Below, piece after piece: positions 1 through 9,800 of a stretch of DNA of 64,000 nucleotides. Where the stretch lies: positions 62,001 through 126,000 of the forward strand of contig JAXLZA010000007.1 of assembly GCA_046351135.1 (NCBI GenBank), read 5' to 3'. Position 1 is the first letter of the stretch; each line of letters starts with the position of its first letter. This DNA comes from UBA4427 sp046351135. GTDB taxonomy: Bacteria; Myxococcota_A; UBA9160; UBA4427. The translations under genes and the position numbers were made by a program. A model generated the notes under the pieces. It did no database searches. It was not told the DNA's origin and saw only the letters and a program-made list of their open reading frames with translations.

Positions 1-24
1 CGGACGGCCTCGGGCCCGAAAAAG

Positions 25-867
25 ATGACGTCGGATTCAGGTATTGACCAGCGCCCGGATGCCCTTCAAGCTCGATCTGACCAGGAGTCTCGTTTGGAAG
101 AGCGCGCAGGATCGGGCAAGCGGATCGGGAGGCGGTCGGGAGCGGGGAAGGGCGGGGAGACGCCCGATCGCACCCTGCGTCCGCCCAGGCAGGCCCGCAG
201 CCGGGCGACACGCCGGCGTGTGATGAAGGCGGCCATCGCCTGCTTCGAGCGACACGGCTTCGAGGAGACGACGACGTCGATGATCGCCGCGCGGGCCGGC
301 GTCGCGGTCGGGACGGTGTACAACTACTTCCGGGACAAGCGGGCGCTGATCCTCGAGCTGCTCGAGGAGACCCAGCGCGAGCTGGCCGAGCCCGTGATCG
401 CGGGGCTCGATCCCGCCCGCTGGCGCGGACGGACGGATCCGCGCGAGCACGTCCGCGCGCTGATCGACGCGGTCTTCCGCAGCCAGGGCCTGCGACCGGG
501 CATCCAGCGGATCCTCTGGGCCCGCTACTTCAAGGACCCCGACTTCGTGCCGCCCTTCGAGGCGATCCGGGCGCGCCTGCAGACGGCGATCGAGGCGTTC
601 CTCGCGGCGCTCGACGAGCAGGGCCTCTGCCGGGGGGATCTCGACCGGAGGCTCGCCCCCTTCGTGATCCTGAACGCGGTGCAATGGAACGCGACGCAGG
701 CCTTCCTCCAGGGCGATCCGCGGAGGGTGACCCGGGCCGCGCGCGCGACGGCCGAGCTCGTCGAACGCTACGTCTTCGCGGAGCCCGCTCGGGCCGTCCG
801 GCCCCGTCGACGGGCGACGGGGGCGGGCAGGGCGTCCCGGCGCGTCAGAACGTCCCGATCACGTTGA
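25..867 (+). CDS. TetR/AcrR family transcriptional regulator
   Basis: One-component repressor-type regulator of 280 residues. The N-terminal DNA-binding domain is clear at about residues 60-110: a helix starting RRRVMKAAIACFERHGF, then the helix-turn-helix (about 82-101) with the family hallmark VGTVYNYFRDK. The rest is a ligand-binding helical domain of the usual size. Oddities are an Arg/Gly-rich N-terminal extension of about 57 residues and an Arg-rich tail, making it longer than the usual ~200 residues. No internal ATG allows a shorter start without losing the HTH. The upstream GAAAAAG is a weak ribosome site. Its 3' end overlaps the converging giant gene by 23 bp. The target is unknown. 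Confidence 0.88.
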   Translation: MTSDSGIDQRPDALQARSDQESRLEERAGSGKRIGRRSGAGKGGETPDRTLRPPRQARSRATRRRVMKAAIACFERHGFEETTTSMIAARAGVAVGTVYNYFRDKRALILELLEETQRELAEPVIAGLDPARWRGRTDPREHVRALIDAVFRSQGLRPGIQRILWARYFKDPDFVPPFEAIRARLQTAIEAFLAALDEQGLCRGDLDRRLAPFVILNAVQWNATQAFLQGDPRRVTRAARATAELVERYVFAEPARAVRPRRRATGAGRASRRVRTSRSR

Positions 868-3800
868 AGAAGATGCCCTGATTGTTGTAGGAGAGGTCGG
901 TCAGGTCTTCCGAGAAGTCGGTGAAGTTGTAGCCGACGCCGGCCTTCAGGTGGTCGCCGAAGTAGCGGTAGAGCGTCGCCAGCGCGCCCGCGCGCCGCTC
1001 GTTCAGGTCCGGCAGCTCGAGGATGCGACCCTCGACCGAGGCCTCCCAGTTCTTGATGAAGCGGTAGTCGGTCCGCAGGATCGCGAGGTGGGCGTCGTTG
1101 TCGAAGAAGTCGGGGTTGGCCCGGTCGAGGCTGACCTGCGCCAGCCGATAGGCGTACTTCGCGCCGATCGTGAGGTCCTTGGTCAGGTCGTAGGACAGGT
1201 CGATCGACGCGATGTGGCTCTTCTGGGTGTACTGGGCCGAGGAGCCGTTCTGCCCGACCTGGCCGTTGGTCGGCACGTTGTAGAAGTAGGTGTACTTCAC
1301 GAGCGCGTTGAAGCGATCGTGGAGCACCGGCCGGAAGGCGTAGCCGAGGACGGCCTCGGTGAACCCGCCGTTGAAGAAGTCGCCCTGCGAGCTGTCGCTG
1401 ATCGCATGGTTGAACTTGGCGAGCAGACGGCCGTCCTCGTTCATCTGCCACTGGGCGTTGTTCCGGAACAGCCAGGTCGAGCGCTCGGACTTGGACTTGT
1501 CGGCCGCCTCGATGTCGTTGAAGACGTACTCGACGCCCGAGGAGAGGGAGAGGCCTTCCCAGCGGTAGCCGACGCGGAGCCCGGCGCCGCGGCGCTCGGT
1601 CACGGCGCTCGTTCGCCGGTCGGCGAGCTGGCCGTCCTCCCAGTTGACGCCGATCGTCCAGCGCTCGGTGGGCGCGTAGTTGACGCCCATCGAGCGCGTC
1701 AGGCCCTGGACCGTGACGTGCTGGTACTGGGTCTCGGCGAAGACGCTCGCGTGGTCGTTGATGCGCGCGCGGGAGCCCAGCGTGAGCCCGCCGCGCCGCG
1801 CGGCGACGCCGTCGTAGCCGCGCTCGCTGTCGAGGGCGTAGTTCATGTAGAGCTTGCTCTGGTCGCTGCGCTGCCAGCTGCTGCCGAGCTGGGCGGCGGG
1901 ACCGAGGACGCCGTGGGAGACCTCGCCCGTCAGTGCGATGCGGTCGGTGACGCGGAATGCGCCACCGACGCCGCCGCGGTGGTTCTCCTTGCGATCCTGG
2001 GTGGAGCGGACCGTGCCCTGGCCGAAGAGGTACGACTTCCAGCGGCCGCGGGTGTCGTACTCGACCTGGGCGACGGCGTCGGTGCGGTCGCCCTGCTGCT
2101 GGGTGGCGGCGACGACCTGGGCCCCGTCGTCCCGGGCGTCGTGGCGGGCACCGCCCTGCAGGCGCCAGTGGTCGCTCACCTGGTAGCCGACGTTGACCTC
2201 GCCGATGGTCGACTGGAGCCCCTGCTTCTCGTCGATGCGGTCGGCCTTCGCGGTGACGTCGACCTGGGACGTGAGCGGGACGCGCATCACGCCGCCGTAC
2301 TGGTCCGTGTCGTGGAGCCGGTTCAGGCCGGGGGACGAATAGCCCGCCTGGAGCCGCTGGCCGTAGAGGGCGACCTGGCCGCGGAAGCCCTCGAGCCAGT
2401 CGGCGAGCTCGACCGAGACGTCGGCCCGGTAGCCGTAGGCGGCCTCGCTGTTCGGCGCCGAGGCGTAGGGATCCCCGAAACTGAAGCCGCCGTCGTCGGA
2501 GCGCAGGGCGTGGGAGACGAGGCCTTCGCTGCGCCCCGCCTGGACCTTCACGAAGGAGCGGGGCGTCTTGCGCAGGATCGCGTCGACGCCGTAGATGCTG
2601 CTGTCGTTGCCGTTCTGCGCGTTGTGGCTCGCGGTGGCGCCGACGCGCAGGTGGTCGGTGATCCAGACGTGGCCCTGACCGCCGGAGTTGAGGGTGTCGA
2701 CCTGGTTGAAGCCGGGCGTGTATTCGTACTGGACGACGAGCCAGACCTCGTTGCCCGAGAGACCGTCGTTGCGCACCAGCAGGCGATCGTTCGCGATCGT
2801 CGACAGGGGCTCGGAGAGCAGGATGCGGCCCTGGATGTAGTCGACGTCGTAGTCGAGCTCGGGCTGCAGGTTCACCACCTGCTGCACGATGCCCGAGGCC
2901 TTGTCCCGGATCTCGACGCGCAGCCGCTCGGAGCCGATCAGCAGGTCCCGGCGGTTCAGGAAGAAGAGCGAGCCGCCAGTCCCGCGGAAGTCCTCACGGC
3001 TCGTCACCGTCCCGGGATCCGCCGCGAAGCCGTCGACCACGACGCGCCGCTCGCCGAGGGAGGTCGCCGCCGTCGACTGGTAGTGGGCGTTCGCGCCGTA
3101 GAGACCGCGCTCGACCAGGGCCAGCTCGTTCTCCGCATAGCGGACGAGGAAGTTGCCCCACATCAGGTGGTCGTCGTTCTTCTGGAGCTTGACGTAGAAC
3201 TTGCCGTTGGTCGGCGCGAGCTGGTCGATCACCGAGTCGTCGCCGAAGGTCGGGTAGTAGTAGTCGGGATCGAGGCGCCGGAAGAGCGCGTCCGGCGACT
3301 TGTCGAGGAAGTTGCTGAAGAGGCCCTGGATCGGTCCTTCGCGGGTGTCGGCGCTCGCGGTGAGCTTCCAGTCCTCGCCCCACTTGCCGTTGCCGAAGAA
3401 GGCGAAGCGCCCGTTCGCGAAGGCGTCGACGTCGTCGGCGTTGTTGCCGCCGAGGGTCGAGTCGGGGCCGTCCGTCAGGTCCTGGGCGAGCGTCACGTCC
3501 GCGATCGCCATCAGGAACCAGTCGTTCTTCTTGAGATCGAGGTCGCGCAGGAAGAGCTCGCCGTTGCCCTGCTCGTCGAGGACGGCGACCTCGACCGTGT
3601 GCAGGCCGGGGGGCAGCAGGACCTCGCCGACGAACTCGCCGCTGTCGTTGACCGGGACCTCCTGGCCCGCGACGTAGACCGTGTGGTCCGCCGGCACGCC
3701 TTCGCCCGACACGCGGATCTCTCCGCCGCTCGCCATCTCGATGTTCTGGAGCTTGGGCTCCGACTCGCCGTAGCCCGCGAGCAGCTTCGAGTCCGCCGGA

Positions 3801-6800
3801 TCGGGCTCGCCGATCGGGGCCACCGGGCCGGAGGGCGCGAGCCAGAGCGACTGCGGCGCGGTCTCGTCGAAGCGGCCGTCCTTGCCGTAGGCGCGGACCA
3901 CGAACTGCAGCGGCGCGGCGGGGGAGGGCACCGGCGGCAGCGGCGCCGCGGCGTCGCCCGCTCCGGCGTCGCCCGAGCCGCTCGCACCGCCACCGGCCTC
4001 GCTCGCAGCGCCCGCGCCGTCGCCTTCGCCGGCAGCCGACCCGCTCGCGGCCCCGCCGTCGGCGCTCGCACCGGTCGGGGCCCCGGCGGCCGACGGGACC
4101 CTGCCCGGCGTCCAGTGGGCGAAGCCCTTCTCGTCGATGGGGGCGACGGCGAGCGGCGCGCTGCGCGGCGAGTCGTCGGCCCCGAAGATCCGGACCTCCG
4201 CGCGCTCGATCGCGTGCGGATAGTTGCTGTACATCCGGAAGTCGACCGGCGTGCCGGCGTCGAGGGCGACCGCGCGGGGCTCGGCGGTGATCGAGAGGCG
4301 TCGCTTCGCCTCGAGGTCGTCGAAGCGGAAGGCGATCTTCGTCTCGTCGAGGGCGACGTCGGTGCAGCGCTGGATGTCGGCCGAGCTGCGGCCCGGGTCG
4401 TCGATGGGCTCGCCGTCGACGGTGATCCGCATCAGGTTGAGGTCGAGGGGGTCGCGCGGGGTCAGCTCGCGGACGATGGGCGTGACCTCGACGCCGTCGT
4501 AGTCGTCGAGGACGGCGTCCTCGTCGTAGACGACCTGGACGACGACGTGGTCGGTCTCGCCCGGGAGGAAGCCGCCGTTCACGACGTCGTCGGAGTGGAC
4601 GAAGCCGTGGCCCTCGTGCTCGACCTGCGAGGCGGCGAGGCCCATCTCGGTCTGGATCTTCTCCATCGCGCGCCGCGCGCGGGAGGCGGAGAGGCCCACG
4701 TCGTCGCCGTAGACGTCGGCCTGGCGGCGCGAGAGGCGCTCGTTGCGCGTGTAGCCGAGGAAGCGCAGGCGGACGTTGCGCTCCGCGGCGACGTCGTCCA
4801 TCGCGCGGCGCAGCTTCTGCGTCAGGTCCGCCGGGACGACGGGCTGGCCCTTCACGATCGGGAGCGGATCGAGCTTGCCCCAGGGCGGGTCGTAGACCCG
4901 GGTCACCGTCTCGGCGCCCGCCTCGTCGGGGCAGACCTGCAGCTCGTCGGGCAGCTCGAGCAGCGGGTCGTCGTGCCAGAACTCGACCTCGACGCGGCGG
5001 TTCTTCGCGCGGCCCTCCGGCGTCGCGTTCGAGGCGACGGGGCGCGCGTCGCCCTTGCCGTCGCTCGCGATCGCGGCGGTCGGCAGGTTCAGTCGGTCCT
5101 TGATCGCGAGGGCGACGCGGTGGGCGCGGGCCTTCGAGAGGGCGAGCGGCGTGCCGTAGATGCGCTCGGCGCGGCCGTCGAGGGGCGCGTCGTCGGTGTG
5201 CGCGATGAACTTGACCGTGACGTTCTGCTTGTCCGAGAGGTTCTCGAGCGCCTGCCCGATCTGGCGGACGAAGCTCTCGGGGATGTCGATCGAATCGCTC
5301 TGATACTCGAGCGGCGCGATCAGGTTCCGCACGCGGGCGCGGCGCTGCTGGCCCTCCTTGTAGCGGAGCTTGCAGACCCGCTCGGTCCGGCAGACCTTGA
5401 AGCGGCGGATCTCGTCGGGGACGACGACCTCCTGGCGCACCGTCTTCTGCCCGGGCACGTCGTACCAGACCTCGACCTCGACCCGGCGGTTCAGCGCGCG
5501 CCCCTCCGGCGTCGAGTTGGAGGCGACCGGCCGCGTGTCGCCGGCCCACTCGTAGGCGATCGACTCGGGCGGCAGCCCGAGCGCCCGCTGCAGATGCTCG
5601 GCGACCTCGCCGGCGCGCTCGCGCGAGAGACCCTCGTTGTCGCCGTAGCGCGCGGCCAGCGCCTGGGAGAGGGGCTGGTCGTCGGCGTGGCCGACGAGAT
5701 GGAGCCGGACGTTCTGCAGGTGTTGCAGCTCGTCGAGCTTCTTTCGGAGCATCTCGACCGAGGCCGCGGGGATGTCGGCGACGCCCGACTCGAAGCGGAT
5801 CGCGGGGATCACGTCGCGCAGCTTGACGATCTCGACCGCCGGAGCGACGACGTCGCGCTCCTCGAGGCGGTCGGCGTGCTGGGCCTCGAGGACCTTCGGG
5901 TCGACGGTCCAGGTCGTGAGCGCGTCGCCGGTCGGCAGCAGCTTCTCGCCGGAGGAGGACGGGGTGCGATCGAGGTCGGGCGGTCCGGCGCCGACGTGGG
6001 GCAGGGCCGACTCGACCGCGGTCGTGTCGCCCTCCCGTCCCGACGGGCGCTTCACCGGCCCGCCGCGGCGCCAGAAGATCTCGGTCTCCACCTCGAGGGC
6101 CGGGCCGCCCCGCGCCGCCCACGCCTCGCGGATCTGCCGCTCGATCGCCTCGAGGCGCTGCTCGACGAGCTTCTTCGGCTCGATGTCCGCGATGTAGGTC
6201 AGGCGCAGGATCGCGTCGCCCTTCGCGAGCTCGTCGACGAGCTTCGGCAGCGAAGGCTTCCACTGCGTGCGCAGCTCCGCCGTGCCCGGCTCGAAGACGG
6301 CGTCGGCGAGGTCGAGGCCGACGACGCGGTGGATCGAGGCGCCGAAGCTGAAGCGGATGGCCTTGCCGCGGGTGGCGCGCACGACCTGGGTCTGGCGCGT
6401 CGTCAAGCGGTAGCCCGACGGGAGGCTCCGATCGTCGAGCTTCAGGACGAAGTTGCTGCCGCGCATGGCGTTGGGCACGATGGCGCAGGTGATGTGGAAG
6501 CGGCCGTGGGGATCGGTGTGGACCGCGAGGCCGTTCACCGTCATCACGCGCACGTCCGGCAGGCCCTTCTCGCCCTGGTCCTGATAGCCGTTGTGGTTGG
6601 CGTCGTCGAAGACCTTGCCGAGGGCGTCGGTGCAGTCGAAGGTCGGGTCGGGGACGACGCGCACCGTCGCCGTCGCCTCGCCCGAGAGGGCCAGCGTCGT
6701 GAGCGAGCTGTAGGCCTGCGCCCGATTCACGAACTCGCCTTCGGAGACGCCGGCGCCGACGGCGAGCAGCATCACGACGCTGCGCGTCGACGAGGCATTC

Positions 6801-9800
6801 ACGCCGAGGTTCGGCCAGGTCAGCTCCCGACCGTTGATCGTGGGCTCGAGCGGCACGCCGTCGACCCGCGCCGAGCCCGAGATGTAGCGGAAGCCGGCGG
6901 GATAGACGTCGCGGAGCGAGAGATCCGCGAGGGGGACCGGGAGGCTGTTCGTGAAGCTGATCTCGTAGGGGACCAGGTCGCCCTTCGAGACGTTGATCTT
7001 GGGCGTCGTCTTCGAGATCGACACCGCCCCGCCGAGCACCGGATCGAGCGGGATGTGGTTGTTGAAGAGCTGGCTCGAGCCCGGGATCGCCGACGCGTCG
7101 AGCGTCAGATGGAGGTGGTAGTCCGTGCCGGCGGAGCGCGCGATCACGCTCGTCGGCGGCGGCTGCGAGGAGGTCTGGACCTCGCAGCGCTGACCCGTCG
7201 CGGGGATCGCGTCGCCCGCGCCGCCCGGGCAGGTCGGGACCGAGAAGGGCGCCGTCGTCGCGCCGGTCAGCGGCGGGATGATGACCGAGACGCCGGTCTC
7301 GAAGTCGGTGCCCGGCGGCGTCACCTGGAGCAGGTAGTCGCCGCCCGCCGGACAGCTCGCGTCCGAGAAGTTGAGGTCGAACTTGTAGTAGCCGGTGCTG
7401 CCCGTGACCTGGCCCTGCTGCTGCGGGTCGTCGAAGCAGGTCGCGGAGACGGCGCTCGGGCCGGTGCCCGTCAGCAGCGTCAGTCGGGCGCCGGGGACCG
7501 GGGCCCGCAGCACCGCCTGGTAGACGACGCCGTCCGGATCGATCGGGAGCGAGAGGCCGAGCAGGTTGCTGCCCGCCGGCACCACGATGTTCGAGATCTC
7601 CTGCAGCCCGTTCGTGAACGGCGACTCGGCGCGACCGAGGGCCGCGGTGTTCGCGCCCGCGTCGGGGGCCCGGAAGACGAGGCGATAGGCGTCGCCGTTC
7701 ACCGCGTTCGGGGCCACGCCCGTCATGCGATAGGCGCCGCTCGCGTCGGAGACGGCGGAGAGGACGGGCGAGCCGTTGCGGTAGAGGTCGACGAACCATC
7801 CCGCGAGCGCGCGCTCGCCGATGTCCTGGACCCGGTCGAAGTCCTCGTCGTGCCAGATCGCGCCGGAGAGCGCGCCGACGCCCGGCATGCCGCCGATCGC
7901 GATCGACACGCTCGCCTGGGCCGTCTGCGGCGGGACGTTCCAGGTCACGACGCCCGTGTTGGTCACGGTCGTCCCGAACGCGAGGCCCGCGTCGAGGGTC
8001 GCGCGGAAGCGCAGCGTGGCCGAGGCGCCGGGGGCGAGGGGGCCGTAGGTCGTGCCGTAGTCGGCGGTGATCAGGGAGCCCACCACGGTGACACCGGTGG
8101 CGACGCCGTTCAGGGTCGCGGAGCCGGCGACGAGCGCCTTCTGGCCGGCGAGCGGGAGGTCGAGGTCGTCGGTGATCACGACGTTCGTCGCGGGCGTCGC
8201 CGCGATGTTGCGGACGAAGACCGTGTACTCGACCTGGGAGCCGGGCAGCGCCGCGCCGCCGCCGACGACCGTCACGAGCTTCGCGATCGAGAGCTGCTGG
8301 CCGCCGCCCACCACGACGACCGTCGGCTCCGGACCCGTCGCCGGGTTGCCGTCGCCGTCGGTCAGCACGTTCGGGAGCTCGGCCGTTCCCACCTGCGCCT
8401 GGTTCGTGATCAGGGTGCCCGCCGGCGTGCCGGCGTCGACCACGAGATCGAAGGTCACGACCGCCGACGCGCCGAGGGAGAGCTGCCCTTCGCCCACGAG
8501 GGGCAGCGGCGGCGTCCGGTCGCTCGAGCTGATCGGCAGGCCGGCGATCAGCGGGGACGTGCTGCCGGGGCCGTCCGCGACGGCGAGGCCGTTCAGGGTC
8601 GTGGAGCCGGCGACGTAGGTCGTGTTCGTCGGAACGACGTCCATCAACATGGCCTGCGTCGCGACGGTGGCCCCGTTGTTGTAGACGGTGATCGTGTAGC
8701 GGAGCGTGTCGCCGGGATCGACGACGCCGGCGGTCGCGTTGTCGACGAGCAGCGCCGCGGCCTTCGGTGCGAAGAGCAGCGGAACCGCGCCGACCACGTC
8801 GCGGGTCGGGTCGTCCGGAATCGCGGTGTCGGGATCGTCCGAGGGCTGCTCGGGTACGACGTTCGACGCGCCGGCGAATCCCTGGTTCGAGATCACGGTC
8901 CCGTTGGCAAGGCCCGCATCGATCGCGACGTCGAACACGATCGTCGCCACGTTGTTCGCGGTGGGGGAGGGATCGGCGCGCAAGCGACCTGGGGTCGGAT
9001 CCTCGGGCGCGTAGATCGGGATGCCCGTCGCGAGCGGCGAGCTTCCGCCCGGGCCGTCCGGGACGGCCGTGCCGTTCAGCGTCGTGCTGTTCGCAACGTA
9101 GAGCGTGTCCACGGGGACGGCGTCGCGGAGCACTGCGTCGGGGACGTCCGTGCCGCCGACGTTCTTGACCGTGATCGTGTAGCGAAGCCGATCGCCCGGC
9201 TGCAGCACGTTCGGATCGCCGGTCAGATCGGTCGAGATCTTCTGGACGCGCAGCTGCGGCGGGGAGGCGATCCGCACCACGGTGGGATCCTCGTCGCCCG
9301 CGACGGTCGGATCGGCCGCCCCGTTCACGTTCGGGTCGTCGCTGACGGTGAACGCGGCGCCGCCGATTCGCAGCGCCGACTGGTTCGTCACGAGGACGTC
9401 GTTCGCGATCGCCGTCGCGAGCGTGATCTCGAACTCGAGCAGCACGGTCGCGCCCGGCGCCGCGGTCAGGTTGCGGACGTCGACGACGCCGGTGCCCTGG
9501 CCGCCGCCGGTCGCGCTGGTGTTGCTCGTATCGGCGCCGGCCGGCACCGTGACCAGCGTCAGCGTTCCGGGCTGGAACGCGGCCGGCGTGTTCAGCGCAT
9601 CGAGCTCGTCGAAGAACCCGAGGTCGCTGAGCGTCGCGGTGCTCTGGTTCACGAATCGGAGGCGGTAGCGGAGGCGGTCGCCCGGGGCGGCCGTCGTCGC
9701 CGGGTCCGTGCCCGTCGTCACGTCGATCACCGTCTTCTCGAACAGGTGGGCCGGCCGGCTGACCGTGACCGTGTGAGCATCCTGGTGGTCGAGCACGCCG